From contig JBIKIN010000018.1 in NCBI GenBank assembly GCA_044361595.1, forward strand, positions 1-64,000: a stretch of DNA of 64,000 bases, written 5' to 3'. The notes beneath the pieces are model-generated. The model worked only from the letters and a program-made list of their open reading frames with translations, was not told the DNA's origin and ran no database searches. This document shows positions 26,514 to 35,454 of the stretch, in pieces (positions within the stretch are counted from its first letter, which is position 1; every line of letters begins with the position of its first letter). This DNA is from Pseudopedobacter sp044361595. GTDB taxonomy: Bacteria; Bacteroidota; Bacteroidia; Sphingobacteriales; Sphingobacteriaceae. The translations under genes and the position numbers were made by a program.

Positions 26514-26860
26514 CCTAAATCCCCACTATCATTAACCATGTTATTACTTTTAGAGGCTCTTTTTTTTGCTTTCTTCTTCATTTTAGCATAAGCTAATGGA
26601 CTAATCTCTTCTGAAACTTCAAAAATATCCATCACATATAGTAGATTTAAAACCCTTAAAACTTGAATAAACGTATTTAAGGTAGTATTCCCATCCCGTT
26701 CTAAGAGGCTTAAGGTAGAACGACTAATACCAGCAGCTTTTGCTATTTCATCTTGAGTTTTATTTTGTTGTATTCTATGATGAAGCACAAATTTCCCAAA
26801 TTTAGCAGTTAAAGATTGATCGCTTAAAGAAATAGAATTATTGTATGATTTATCATTCAT
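26507..26860 (-). CDS. hipB: HipB-type XRE antitoxin
   Basis: 117 residues with an XRE helix-turn-helix at about 23-75 (LHHRIQQNKTQDEIAKAAGISRSTLSLLERDG, then TFIQVLRVL). A basic, Ser/Asn-rich tail could plug HipA. It should neutralise HipA and repress the promoter. A consensus operator copy overlaps its own start codon, and three more lie upstream. The start ATG (26858-26860) is the only in-frame Met before the domain. Confidence 0.88.
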   Translation of the reverse strand: MNDKSYNNSISLSDQSLTAKFGKFVLHHRIQQNKTQDEIAKAAGISRSTLSLLERDGNTTLNTFIQVLRVLNLLYVMDIFEVSEEISPLAYAKMKKKAKKRASKSNNMVNDSGDLGW

Positions 26861-26989
26861 AATAATATAAAATAATACTTAATGTATGATTTACCATTCA
26901 AATATATAAATTTATATTTAATTAAAAAAATGTATGGTATATCATTCGTTAATAATTAAAATCACCATTTATGACTGACATATCATACA
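26842..26989. promoter_or_regulatory. four-site operator array of hipBA
   Basis: Copies of the 18-mer TGTATGATTTATCATTCA are at 26842-26859 (over the hipB start) and 26883-26900 (one change). Further copies are at 26931-26948 (TGTATGGTATATCATTCG) and, more weakly, 26972-26989 (TGACTGACATATCATACA, 13 of 18). Each is a near palindrome of the form GTATG-N6-CATTC. Start-to-start distances are 41, 48 and 41 bp. The arrangement fits cooperative autorepression by HipB, with DNA looping or bending. Confidence 0.75.
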
Positions 26990-27077
26990 AAATTAAATTA
27001 ATTATTTTATCCTTTTAAAATTAGAGAATTTATAAACGATTAATTAAATTGCGAAGAGTTAAGCAAAGAACCTAAAT

Positions 27078-28082
27078 ATGGCCTATCAACCAAATCCAAA
27101 TCGTTATCAAAATATGGAATACCGCCGATGCGGCAATAGTGGTGTTAAATTACCCGCTATTTCTTTAGGCTTATGGCATAACTTTGGAGGAGTAGATATT
27201 TTTGAAAACTACCGCGAAACTCTGCATTACGCATTTGATAACGGAATTACCCATTTTGATTTAGCTAATAATTATGGCCCGCCGCCAGGATCGGCGGAGG
27301 AGAATTTTGGAAAAATATTAAAGAACGACTTCGCCTCACACCGGGACGAGATGATTATTTCTACCAAAGCAGGATATTATATGTGGAAAGGCCCTTACGG
27401 TGAGTGGGGTTCTAAAAAATATTTAGTTTCTAGCTTAGACCAAAGTTTAAAAAGAATGAACTTAAATTATGTTGATATATTTTATCATCATCGTCCAGAT
27501 CCTGAAACGCCTTTAGAAGAAACTATGGCTGCTCTAGATCTGATAGTAAGACAAGGCAAAGCATTATACATTGGTTTAAGTAACTATCAAACTACAGAAT
27601 TTGAAGATGCGTTTTCCATCTTAAAAAGACTAGGTACACCTTGTTTAATCCATCAGCCTAAATACTCTATGTTTGAAAGATGGGTAGAAGATAGTTTGCT
27701 GGATTCTTTAGAAAAACATCAAGTGGGGTGCATTCCATTCTCACCATTAGCGCAGGGTTTATTAACTAATAAATATTTGAATGGTGTTCCAGATGACAGT
27801 AGATGGGCTAAACCACATGGTTTTTTAAACGAAAATTACGCTACGCCAGATAAAATAGAAAAAGTTAAAAAATTGAATGACTTAGCTTTAGAGCGAAACC
27901 AAACTTTAGCACAAATGGCTATTGCATGGCTACTCAAAGACGATAGAATTACAACCGTTTTGGTAGGAGCAAGTAAAGCAACTCAATTAGCCGACTCGTT
28001 AAAAGCTTTGGAAAATATTTATTTTGAGGAATGCGAATTAAAAATGATAGAAGATATTTTAAAAACGGAGGAAAGTAGGTAG
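27078..28082 (+). CDS. mgrA: aldo/keto reductase, L-glyceraldehyde 3-phosphate reductase type
   Basis: 334-residue NADPH-dependent TIM-barrel reductase. The N-terminal MEYRRCGNSGVKLPAISLGLWHNFGG matches the YghZ/MgrA subgroup. The catalytic tetrad is seen as Asp in HFDLANNYG, Tyr in the same motif, Lys in IISTKAGY and His in IFYHHRPD. The extra loop YMWKGPYGEWGSKKYLVSSLDQSLKRM also fits the subgroup. NADP contacts LVGASKATQL lie near the end. Methylglyoxal and L-G3P detoxification is the known family role. It is a single gene, downstream of the hipBA control region. Confidence 0.88.
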   Translation: MAYQPNPNRYQNMEYRRCGNSGVKLPAISLGLWHNFGGVDIFENYRETLHYAFDNGITHFDLANNYGPPPGSAEENFGKILKNDFASHRDEMIISTKAGYYMWKGPYGEWGSKKYLVSSLDQSLKRMNLNYVDIFYHHRPDPETPLEETMAALDLIVRQGKALYIGLSNYQTTEFEDAFSILKRLGTPCLIHQPKYSMFERWVEDSLLDSLEKHQVGCIPFSPLAQGLLTNKYLNGVPDDSRWAKPHGFLNENYATPDKIEKVKKLNDLALERNQTLAQMAIAWLLKDDRITTVLVGASKATQLADSLKALENIYFEECELKMIEDILKTEESR

Positions 28083-28239
28083 ACCATGGTCGATAGTCAA
28101 TGAGTCATGGACTATAAACCATAAACAAACTCAACTATTCTGAAATTTTTCATCAATTCCTAAACTAAACAAGGCAAAATCATTTTCCACAGATTAAGTA
28201 ATTATTTGCTATGAATTGCTAACTTCAGAAAAAACTAAA

Positions 28240-28422
28240 ATGTTTAAAAAAATTCCTTTTATAGAATTAGCTATTTTAATAGCTACAGTTGCGATTATTT
28301 TTCTTTCGGAATATTATTATGTTGTACTTAAAGACCACGATAGAGCTATTTTTATCGGTTTATGGCCTCCTACAATGCTTGGACTATTAATTTATTTAAG
28401 ATTAGCAAAAAAGCAAAATTAA
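28240..28422 (+). CDS. small two-helix membrane protein
   Basis: 60 residues from ATG 28240, with one hydrophobic helix at about 6-25 (FIELAILIATVAIIFLS), a polar loop with DHDRA, and a second helix IFIGLWPPTMLGLLIYL ending in a basic tail. I chose the ATG over an upstream TTG because it puts the first helix at the N-terminus. No family recognised. It is followed after one base by another tiny membrane ORF, so the two may work as a pair. Confidence 0.55.
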   Translation: MFKKIPFIELAILIATVAIIFLSEYYYVVLKDHDRAIFIGLWPPTMLGLLIYLRLAKKQN

Positions 28423-28423
28423 T

Positions 28424-28552
28424 ATGGAATATTTAGATTTAATTATTCTTACTGTAATTGTAACGATATTGTTTGGTGTATTCATTTTTGGTCCGATGTT
28501 TCATGCACAATCCTCACAAACATCAAAAAAAAATAACGATAAAGAGGATTAA
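28424..28552 (+). CDS. tiny single-helix membrane protein (42 aa)
   Basis: An ATG one base after the stop of the preceding small gene opens 42 codons to TAA. MEYLDLIILTVIVTILFGV (1-19) continues into FIFGPMFHAQ as one hydrophobic helix. A hydrophilic Lys/Asn/Asp tail follows. The helix-plus-charged-tail design, the tight spacing and a clean stop support a real small gene. There is no homology I can name. Confidence 0.5.
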   Translation: MEYLDLIILTVIVTILFGVFIFGPMFHAQSSQTSKKNNDKED

Positions 28553-28627
28553 TTAAAATCTTAAAAAAGTTTTTGCCAAGGAATATTGTTTTGTTAAAAT
28601 TTCTTTGGGTTTATTCATAGGTTATCT

Positions 28628-29395
28628 CTAAGAAAATTGGAACTTTTCTTCAATACCTAATGCAAACAAAGCAAAATCGAATTTAACAGGATCTATAGCA
28701 TCGAATGTTTTTAATTGAGCAGTTAACTCTAAGGCGGTTTGCCAGTCGGTTTGTTTTCTGGTTATTAAATTTAATTTTCTGGCTACTCGGTCTACATGCA
28801 AATCGCATGGGCAAATTAATTGGGCAGGCTTAATCCTATTCCAAATCCCAAAATCAACTCCGTTTTCATCATCTCTAACCATCCAGCGTAAAAACATATT
28901 TAAGCGCTTGCAAGTAGATTTTTTTGATGGAGACGACACATGCTTAATGGTTCGCTGAGGGAAATCAGGAAGGGAAATAAAGTAAGCCCTAAAATGATTG
29001 AGATGTTTTTCTGTAGTTTCTTCGTTTTGATAATTGAAGGGCAAAAAAGCATCTTCTAAAGAAGCGAAATTAGAATAATGATGTTTAAAAAAATGGATAA
29101 AATAAAGCGTATCTGTTGCGTTAAAGGTGCGATGCTTAAAATTTAACATTCTTTTTAAATCAGTTTCCTTATGATTCATGATAAAATCATAAGGAACTCC
29201 ATCCATTAAATTAATGAGTTCTTTACATTTATTGATGATGGTGATACGTTGTCCCCAAGCTAACATCGCACTCCAAAAACCCATAATCTCTATGTCTTCC
29301 TTTTTGGTAAAAAGATGAGGGATACAAACAGGATCGTTTGGAATAAAGTTTGGTTGATTGTACTGCGCAACTTTTTCTTCTAAGAAATATTGCAA
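28628..29395 (-). CDS. TIGR02757 / DUF2400 family protein
   Basis: 255 residues with the family features: EKVAQYNQPNFI..DPVCIPHLF at the N-terminus, IEIMGFWSAMLAWGQR, and near the C-terminus ICPCDLHVDRVARKLNL, then FDAIDPVKFDFALFALGI. The family is conserved in Bacteroidota and some Proteobacteria, and its function is unknown. The last part resembles the helical end of HhH-GPD DNA glycosylases. No ATG is in frame before the conserved start; TTG at 29393-29395 is the best initiation codon. Confidence 0.82.
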   Translation of the reverse strand: MQYFLEEKVAQYNQPNFIPNDPVCIPHLFTKKEDIEIMGFWSAMLAWGQRITIINKCKELINLMDGVPYDFIMNHKETDLKRMLNFKHRTFNATDTLYFIHFFKHHYSNFASLEDAFLPFNYQNEETTEKHLNHFRAYFISLPDFPQRTIKHVSSPSKKSTCKRLNMFLRWMVRDDENGVDFGIWNRIKPAQLICPCDLHVDRVARKLNLITRKQTDWQTALELTAQLKTFDAIDPVKFDFALFALGIEEKFQFS

Positions 29396-29446
29396 GTTTT
29401 TAAACTTTATAAGATTATTCAGCGTTTATAAATTTAAATTGATGAT

Positions 29447-29992
29447 ATGAAAAATTCAGGTGTAAAAATAATCATAATTCTAATGATGTTAAGCTTTGGG
29501 TTGTTTAGTTGCTTAACTCAAAAAGAAAAGTCGGAATTGAATAGTGCTTTAGAAACAGCTGTATCCAAAGACTGTTTTAAGTTTGTAGCCCAAAATGCTC
29601 AGCCTTTAAGAAATAACTTCGTACTGATTGGAAATGCAGGAAACATCAATAACCTAATTTTAAATCCATTAATTACCAATAATTTAAACGGCTATTATGA
29701 TGTTGTAATTAAACAAGATAGCATTATATGTAATTTACCCTATTTTGGAGTTGTTAACCAAGCAAGTGGTTATAATACTCGAGATAATGGTATAAAATTT
29801 ACAACAACAGATTTTACGCTTGATAAAAAAATTAACAAAAAAGGAATAACAGAGTACGTCATCATTCCAAAAAACATAGAAAAAGCCAGCAAACTTTTTT
29901 TCACGATAGATAAAAATGGTTATGCTAGCTTAAATATTCAATTTCAAAACCGTGATGCTATTAGATTTAGCGGAAATATAGAACAAATTTAG
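29447..29992 (+). CDS. DUF4251 domain lipoprotein
   Basis: 181 residues with a lipoprotein signal MLSFGLFSC (Cys22) and a beta-rich domain: KFVAQNAQPLR, DSIICNLPYFGVV, the conserved IKFTTTDFTLDKK, then the closing SLNIQFQNRDAIRFSGNIEQI. This is the DUF4251 pattern, found in secreted Bacteroidota proteins of unknown role. It is divergent from TIGR02757 and convergent with the cystathionine gene, 9 bp apart. Confidence 0.75.
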   Translation: MKNSGVKIIIILMMLSFGLFSCLTQKEKSELNSALETAVSKDCFKFVAQNAQPLRNNFVLIGNAGNINNLILNPLITNNLNGYYDVVIKQDSIICNLPYFGVVNQASGYNTRDNGIKFTTTDFTLDKKINKKGITEYVIIPKNIEKASKLFFTIDKNGYASLNIQFQNRDAIRFSGNIEQI

Positions 29993-30001
29993 GAAGTTAA
30001 T

Positions 30002-31141
30002 TTAAGCTAAAGCCTGCTTCAAATCATCAATTAAATCCTCTACATCCTCTACACCTACACTTAATCTTAATAGGTTATCAACCACTCCAACTTTTTCACG
30101 CTCTTCTTTTGGGATAGAACCATGTGTCATAGTTGCCGGATGATTGATTAAAGATTCAACACCACCTAGCGATTCTGCTAAAGTAAAAACTTTAAAAGAA
30201 CCTGATATTCTAAAAGTTTCTGCTAAATCTGCATCTTTTAAAACAATAGAAATCATTCCGCCAAAACCACGCATTTGCTTTTTAGCCACTAAATGATTTG
30301 GATGATCTTGAAAACCTGGCCAGTAAATTTTTTCAATTTTTGGATGATTTTTTAAGAAATGAGCGACTTTCTCGCCGTTCTCGCAATGTGCTTTCATTCT
30401 TAAATGCAACGTTTTAATACCGCGTAATACTAAAAAAGAATCTTGTGGTCCAGGTGTTGCTCCACATGCGTTGTATATAAACCATAGTTGCTTATATAAA
30501 TCTTCGTTGTTAGTGATTAATGCTCCCATAACCACATCAGAGTGGCCAGCAATATATTTTGTAACTGAATGCATGACCACATCAGCACCTAAGTCTAAAG
30601 GATTTTGCAAATAAGGAGACGCGAAAGTATTATCAACCACTAATGTTAAATTATTAGCTTTTGATATTTTAGCTAATTCCTCAATGTCAATTACTTGCAT
30701 CATTGGATTAGTGGGCGTTTCTGCCCAAATCATTTTAGTATTTGCATTTAAATACTGCTTAATATTATCAGCATTAGTTAAATCTATAAAATGAAATTTG
30801 ATACCATAGTTAGCAAAAACTTTGGTGAAAATTCGGTATGATCCTCCGTACAAATCATTTCCTGTAATGACCTCGTCACCAGGTTTTAGTGTTTTCATTA
30901 CAGCATCTGTAGCACCCATGCCGCTAGAAAATGCTAATCCAAATTTACCGTTCTCTAAAGCCGCCAAACAATCTTCCAAAGCTTTTCGAGTAGGATTAGT
31001 ACCTCTGGAGTACTCGTATCCTTTATTATCACCAGGGGTTTTCTGGTAATAAGTGGATGTTTGATAAATAGGAGTCATAACAGCCCCTGTGGTAGGATCT
31101 GGATGCTGACCAGCGTGAATTGCTTTAGTTGCGAATTTCAT
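30002..31141 (-). CDS. metB: cystathionine gamma-synthase / gamma-lyase (trans-sulfuration PLP enzyme)
   Basis: 379 residues of the Cys/Met-metabolism PLP family: TKAIHAGQHPDPTTGAVMTPIYQTSTY at the start, phosphate-binding FSSGMGATDAV (71-81), TPTNPMMQVIDI, the Asp of VVDNTFASPYLQNPL, PLP-lysine Lys195 in HSVTKYIAGHSDV, and ESLGGVESLINHPATMTH near the end. Sequence alone does not separate the synthase (methionine synthesis) from the lyase (cysteine synthesis); in Bacteroidota this clade is usually annotated as the synthase. No metabolic partner is adjacent. Confidence 0.82.
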   Translation of the reverse strand: MKFATKAIHAGQHPDPTTGAVMTPIYQTSTYYQKTPGDNKGYEYSRGTNPTRKALEDCLAALENGKFGLAFSSGMGATDAVMKTLKPGDEVITGNDLYGGSYRIFTKVFANYGIKFHFIDLTNADNIKQYLNANTKMIWAETPTNPMMQVIDIEELAKISKANNLTLVVDNTFASPYLQNPLDLGADVVMHSVTKYIAGHSDVVMGALITNNEDLYKQLWFIYNACGATPGPQDSFLVLRGIKTLHLRMKAHCENGEKVAHFLKNHPKIEKIYWPGFQDHPNHLVAKKQMRGFGGMISIVLKDADLAETFRISGSFKVFTLAESLGGVESLINHPATMTHGSIPKEEREKVGVVDNLLRLSVGVEDVEDLIDDLKQALA

Positions 31142-31185
31142 CTTTGTAATTTAAAATTTAAAAAAATCAATTAATTAAAACAATA

Positions 31186-31330
31186 GGTTTTGCATTAACG
31201 ATTGTCCAAAGGACTCTCTAAAGGAGTTCTTTGAACCTTCGGAGAAACGATATCCTTTTTTTTGTGCTTAAACTTGGCACAGGGTGACAAAAAAAGATAC
31301 AGTGTAAAGCGGGTTTAAATGCCCTTAAAC
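31186..31330. repeat. structured intergenic repeat
   Basis: Spacer between the cystathionine gene and proS. It holds the decamer TTAACGATTG (31195-31204), a hairpin around CAAAGGACTC..GAGTTCTTTG (31204-31231), and GGAGTTCTTTGAAC, similar to GGGAGTCCTTTGAAC at about 50240. The remainder includes T- and A-runs. It resembles dispersed non-coding repeats of Sphingobacteriaceae. No gene seen. Confidence 0.4.
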
Positions 31331-31331
31331 T

Positions 31332-32804
31332 TTAATAGGCGAGTGCAAAAATCACTCTTTCTTTAGAAGGTTTGCCAGTAACTATACAAATACCTTCTTC
31401 TTGTTTATTATCTAAAGGAATACAGCGAATGGTAGCTTTTGTTTCTTCTTTAATTCTAGTTTCGGTCTCAGAAGTGCCATCCCAATGAGCAGCAATAAAA
31501 CCTCCCTTTTCATTTAATACCTTTTTAAATTCATCGTAAGAATTAACCTCTGTAGTCATTTCTGATCTAAAGTTAAATGCCTTTTGATAGATATTATCTT
31601 GTATTTCTTCTAATAACTTTTCTATAACATCGGCAATTCCGTCTCTAGAAATGGTTTGCTTTTCTCTAGTGTCTCTTCTAGCAATTTCGATGGTATTGTT
31701 TTCTAAATCTCTACCTCCAAAAGCTAATCTTAATGGCACACCTTTTAATTCGTACTCGGCAAATTTAAATCCAGGACGCTGAGTGTCTCTATTATCGTAT
31801 TTAAAAGAAATTCCTTTAGCTTTTAAAGCATTAGTGATGATTGCAACCTGTTCAGAAATTTTAGATAATTCTTCGTCTCCTTTATATATTGGAACAATAA
31901 CTACTTGTATTGGCGCTAAGTTTGGAGGTAAAACTAACCCTAAATCGTCTGAATGCGCCATGATCAATGCACCCATTAAACGTGTAGAAACGCCCCAAGA
32001 AGTTGCCCAAACATGTTCTAACTTTCCTTCTTTTGATGCAAATTTCACATCGAAAGCTTTAGCGAAATTTTGACCTAAAAAGTGTGATGTACCTGCTTGT
32101 AATGCCTTTCCATCTTGCATTAATGCTTCAATGCAATAAGTATCTAAAGCACCAGCAAAACGTTCGTTAGCAGTCTTTTTACCTCGTAAAACAGGCATGG
32201 CCATCCAATTCTCTGCAAAATCTGCATAAACATGAAGCATTTGTTCTGTTTCAGCAATAGCTTCATCGGCTGTTGCGTGTGCTGTATGTCCTTCTTGCCA
32301 TAAAAACTCGGTAGTTCTTAAAAATAATCTGGTACGCATCTCCCATCTCACCACATTAGCCCATTGGTTAACTAAAATTGGTAAATCTCTATATGATTGT
32401 ATCCAACCTTTGTAGGTGTTCCAAATAATAGTTTCTGAAGTTGGACGTACAATAAGTTCTTCTTCTAATTTTGCGTCTTCATCTACAATAATGTTTCCAT
32501 TTCCATCGTTTTTTAAACGATAGTGTGTTACAACTGCACATTCTTTGGCAAAACCATCAACGTGGCTAGCTTCTTTAGAAAAAAATGACTTAGGAATGAA
32601 CAAAGGAAAATAAGCGTTACTGTGACCTGTTTCTTTGAATTTTTGATCTAAAACAGCTTGCATTTTCTCCCAAATGGAGTAACCATAGGGTTTAATCACC
32701 ATGCAACCACGAACGGCAGAGTGTTCTGCAAGGTCTGCTTTTGTAACTAACTCGTTATACCATTGTGAATAATCGTCTGATCTACTTGTTAGGCCTTTAC
32801 TCAT
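31332..32804 (-). CDS. proS: prolyl-tRNA synthetase (eukaryote/archaeal-like type)
   Basis: 490 residues of the short ProS type without the bacterial editing insertion. The class II core begins with DYSQWYNELVTKADLAEHSAVRGCMVIKP. Motif 2 is at VRWEMRTRLFLRTTEFLWQEGHTAH. Proline-site residues lie in GTSHFLGQNFAKAF. The motif 3 region has TSWGVSTRLMGALIMAHSDD. The anticodon-binding domain starts with APIQVVIVPIYKG, and the C-terminal zinc-like tail is reduced. It is a single gene; a TAACTTTG box (about 32853-32860, minus strand) lies about 50 bp upstream. Confidence 0.95.
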   Translation of the reverse strand: MSKGLTSRSDDYSQWYNELVTKADLAEHSAVRGCMVIKPYGYSIWEKMQAVLDQKFKETGHSNAYFPLFIPKSFFSKEASHVDGFAKECAVVTHYRLKNDGNGNIIVDEDAKLEEELIVRPTSETIIWNTYKGWIQSYRDLPILVNQWANVVRWEMRTRLFLRTTEFLWQEGHTAHATADEAIAETEQMLHVYADFAENWMAMPVLRGKKTANERFAGALDTYCIEALMQDGKALQAGTSHFLGQNFAKAFDVKFASKEGKLEHVWATSWGVSTRLMGALIMAHSDDLGLVLPPNLAPIQVVIVPIYKGDEELSKISEQVAIITNALKAKGISFKYDNRDTQRPGFKFAEYELKGVPLRLAFGGRDLENNTIEIARRDTREKQTISRDGIADVIEKLLEEIQDNIYQKAFNFRSEMTTEVNSYDEFKKVLNEKGGFIAAHWDGTSETETRIKEETKATIRCIPLDNKQEEGICIVTGKPSKERVIFALAY

Positions 32805-32901
32805 ATTATATTTGAAATAATTTTTGTAATTTTAAAATTGATAATTAACTAGGCCAAAGTTATAAATAAATTTATAGCCTAAGCCATAAACCAATATTGC
32901 C

Positions 32902-33969
32902 ATGAAAAGATTTATCACAAACAAGTTTCTACCGTTAATAGGCATAGCACTATTTATGAACTCATGTGCTTCGAACAAAATTATATCTGAGAGTAATGAT
33001 GATGTTTACTTCCAAGATATAAGCGCAAAAAAAATAGACTATAACTATAGTAAAAACACAGATAGTTCTAATGATAATTACCAAAGTCAGAATGGTAATT
33101 ACAATAATAACGACTATTACGACAGCTATGGAACTAATAGTAGACTAAATACCAATTGGAATAGCCCATACAGCTTTAGAGATTATTATTTCCAGAATAA
33201 TATGTTTGGATACGATCCATTTATTGGATTTGGAAATGGGTTATGGATGAATAATGGAATTTATAATAGTGGATGGGGATTTTCTTTTGGCGCAAACTCG
33301 TGGAATAATCCTTATTTCTTTAATAATGGGTTTAACAGGTGGAACAACTTTGGTGGCTGGGACAATTTTGGATGGAATAACTTTGGATGGAACAATTTTG
33401 GGTGGAATAACGCTAACTTTTTCTACGGGTCGCCTGGTTTTGGAGGAATATATTCTTACTATAGTCAAGGTTTTTATGGTAATTATGGTGGATTTAATAA
33501 TTTTGGTGGAGGGCAAATTATAGGTATCAATAATCCAAGGAATACAAACCCTAGACCTAGAGGTAGTTATGATAATGTTAGAGGTGATGGAAACGATAGA
33601 GTCATACCAATACCAGCAAATAGATTGCCAAGACCAGATAGTAGCAATCCAAATGACACTAGAACCGTAGATAATAGTGGTAGAAGCGGAAGTGGTACAT
33701 ACCGACCTAACACAAGACCTACTGGAAACGGTGGCTCTTCAAATCCAACAAATACACAACCAGTGCAAAGACCAACAAGACCTACAAGTAGCAATACCAG
33801 AAGTGATGACAGTTCAAGATCATCACAACCAAGTAGTCAACCGTCTAGTAGACCAACTAGAACAGAAACGCCAACATCACCACCACCTTCAAGCAGTGGT
33901 TCATCGTCGTCGTCTAGTAGTGGAGGAGGTTCTTCAACATCTAGACCGACAAGAACTGGGGGTAACTAG
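32902..33969 (+). CDS. low-complexity lipoprotein with Trp-Asn-Asn-Phe-Gly repeats
   Basis: 355 residues. Lipoprotein signal ends at FMNSC (Cys22). The middle (about 60-215) is dominated by Asn, Gly, Phe, Tyr and Trp, with exact WNNFG repeats at about 145-170. The last 150 residues are Ser/Thr/Pro/Asn/Arg-rich with repeated RPTR-type motifs. No globular domain is obvious. It probably forms a flexible surface or periplasmic layer. The porin-like gene starts 12 bp after its stop, so they are one transcript and perhaps one function. Confidence 0.7.
   Translation: MKRFITNKFLPLIGIALFMNSCASNKIISESNDDVYFQDISAKKIDYNYSKNTDSSNDNYQSQNGNYNNNDYYDSYGTNSRLNTNWNSPYSFRDYYFQNNMFGYDPFIGFGNGLWMNNGIYNSGWGFSFGANSWNNPYFFNNGFNRWNNFGGWDNFGWNNFGWNNFGWNNANFFYGSPGFGGIYSYYSQGFYGNYGGFNNFGGGQIIGINNPRNTNPRPRGSYDNVRGDGNDRVIPIPANRLPRPDSSNPNDTRTVDNSGRSGSGTYRPNTRPTGNGGSSNPTNTQPVQRPTRPTSSNTRSDDSSRSSQPSSQPSSRPTRTETPTSPPPSSSGSSSSSSSGGGSSTSRPTRTGGN
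33338..33414 (+). repeat. 15-bp in-frame tandem repeats (coding)
   Basis: Near-identical 15-bp units of the form GGATGGAA(T/C)AA(C/T)TTT encode the WNNFG repeats. One unit is lengthened by an extra codon. The unit is a multiple of three, so copy changes would alter protein length but keep the frame. Confidence 0.8.
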
Positions 33970-33981
33970 AAGACTTATTAT

Positions 33982-35445
33982 ATGAATATAAAAAAAATAT
34001 TTTTAGTGGCTATTACAGTAATAGCCACTCGATATTCTTACGCTCAATATTATACAGATGCACTCAGATTTTCACAGTTTCAAAGTAGCGCCACCGCCAG
34101 ATTTGATGCTATGGGAGGTGCTAAAAGTGCTGTTGGAGGAGATTTGAGTTCATTGTATGGAAACCCAGCTGGTTTAGGTATGTTCTCTAAATCGGAGTTT
34201 AACCTAACCCCTAGTTTAAGCTTAAGAAATAATGATATTACAGCAAATACAACTAACTCTAATACATCTAACAATAATTTAAATTTAGATAATATTGGCA
34301 TTGTATTAAGTGGCAAAACTTATAAAAATAAAGATTTAAAAAAAGGTTTAATTAGCTTTTCTTTTGGGATAGGCTATCAAAGTAGAAATAACTTTCAAAA
34401 TAACTTTAACTACAACTACACAACTTCTAGCAATGGTTTAGGAGATTATTTTGCAGGTACCGCATCTACAGAAAATTCTGTTCCTCAAAATTTTGTTTCG
34501 AATGTAAATTTTGGGGCTTATAATTCTTTCTTAATTAATCAAAGAATTGGCTCCCAAACATTATACGATCCTATTACAAGTACCTCCGCTCAGCAAAATC
34601 AATCTGTAAATAGAACAGGAATGAGTTCGAGTGTAGATTTTGCTGGCGCAATTAATGTTAGCAATAAACTTTTTTTAGGAGCAAACATTGGCTTAACATC
34701 ATTTAGATATAGTTCTATAGAAAACACTAAAGAAACTGGTTTATTTAGAGATCCAACCAGCGGAAATGATTTTAACTATGATGTAAATTATATTAGAAAC
34801 TTTAACACCGAAGGATCTGGAATTAATTTAAAATTAGGAGCAATAATTAAACCTACCAATGAATTAAGAATTGGCTTATCTATAGAGTCCCCTACTTGGT
34901 TTAATGTCACTGATAATTACTCGGAACAATTAAAAAATGATTTAGACAATATTAATGAAACTGACAATTACCCTTTTGAATACGCTCTAAACACCCCGTT
35001 AAGAATAGTTGGAGGAATGGCTTTTTTCTTTGGAAGCAAAGGGTTTATATCTGCAGATTTGGGCTATGTAGACTATAGCAAAATTAAGTTTAAATCTGGT
35101 AACGCTAATGTTGATATTGATAACAATAGTGACATAAGATCTAATTTCACAAACGCTGTGAACTTTAACGTAGGTGGAGAAATTAAATTGACGGGTAATT
35201 ACATGGCTAGGTTAGGCTATAATTCTCAAGGCGACCCTTATCTTGGCGGAAACAATCAAACTATAAACACCTATTCTGGGGGATTAGGATATAGAGATGG
35301 TATATACTATCTAGATTTAGGATACGCTTACAATACCCAATCATTAAGTTATAGTAACTATCAATTATCCCAAAACAGGCAGCCAATTTCAAATATTGCG
35401 ACTCAAAAAAATAATATATCTTTAACCTTTGGTGTAAGATTTTAA
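33982..35445 (+). CDS. OmpP1/FadL/TodX-family outer membrane protein
   Basis: 487 residues with a signal peptide to YSYAQ (residue 22), then YYTDALRFSQFQ and TARFDAMGGAKSAVGGDLSSLYGNPAGLGMFSKSE, the conserved plug-like N-terminus of the Bacteroidota FadL-like barrel family. Alternating beta strands run to a final aromatic strand ISLTFGVRF. Such proteins let hydrophobic or small substrates through the outer membrane; the substrate here is unknown. It is in a two-gene unit with the preceding lipoprotein. Confidence 0.82.
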   Translation: MNIKKIFLVAITVIATRYSYAQYYTDALRFSQFQSSATARFDAMGGAKSAVGGDLSSLYGNPAGLGMFSKSEFNLTPSLSLRNNDITANTTNSNTSNNNLNLDNIGIVLSGKTYKNKDLKKGLISFSFGIGYQSRNNFQNNFNYNYTTSSNGLGDYFAGTASTENSVPQNFVSNVNFGAYNSFLINQRIGSQTLYDPITSTSAQQNQSVNRTGMSSSVDFAGAINVSNKLFLGANIGLTSFRYSSIENTKETGLFRDPTSGNDFNYDVNYIRNFNTEGSGINLKLGAIIKPTNELRIGLSIESPTWFNVTDNYSEQLKNDLDNINETDNYPFEYALNTPLRIVGGMAFFFGSKGFISADLGYVDYSKIKFKSGNANVDIDNNSDIRSNFTNAVNFNVGGEIKLTGNYMARLGYNSQGDPYLGGNNQTINTYSGGLGYRDGIYYLDLGYAYNTQSLSYSNYQLSQNRQPISNIATQKNNISLTFGVRF

Positions 35446-35454
35446 AAGATTTAG

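Noticed and set aside
26842..26989. Insertion-sequence ends
   Set aside because: The repeated 18-mers are palindromic, all near the hipB promoter, and there is no transposase; operators explain them.
33241..33985. Open frames on other strands and frames of the WNNFG lipoprotein gene
   Set aside because: They are by-products of its low-complexity, repeat-rich coding sequence.
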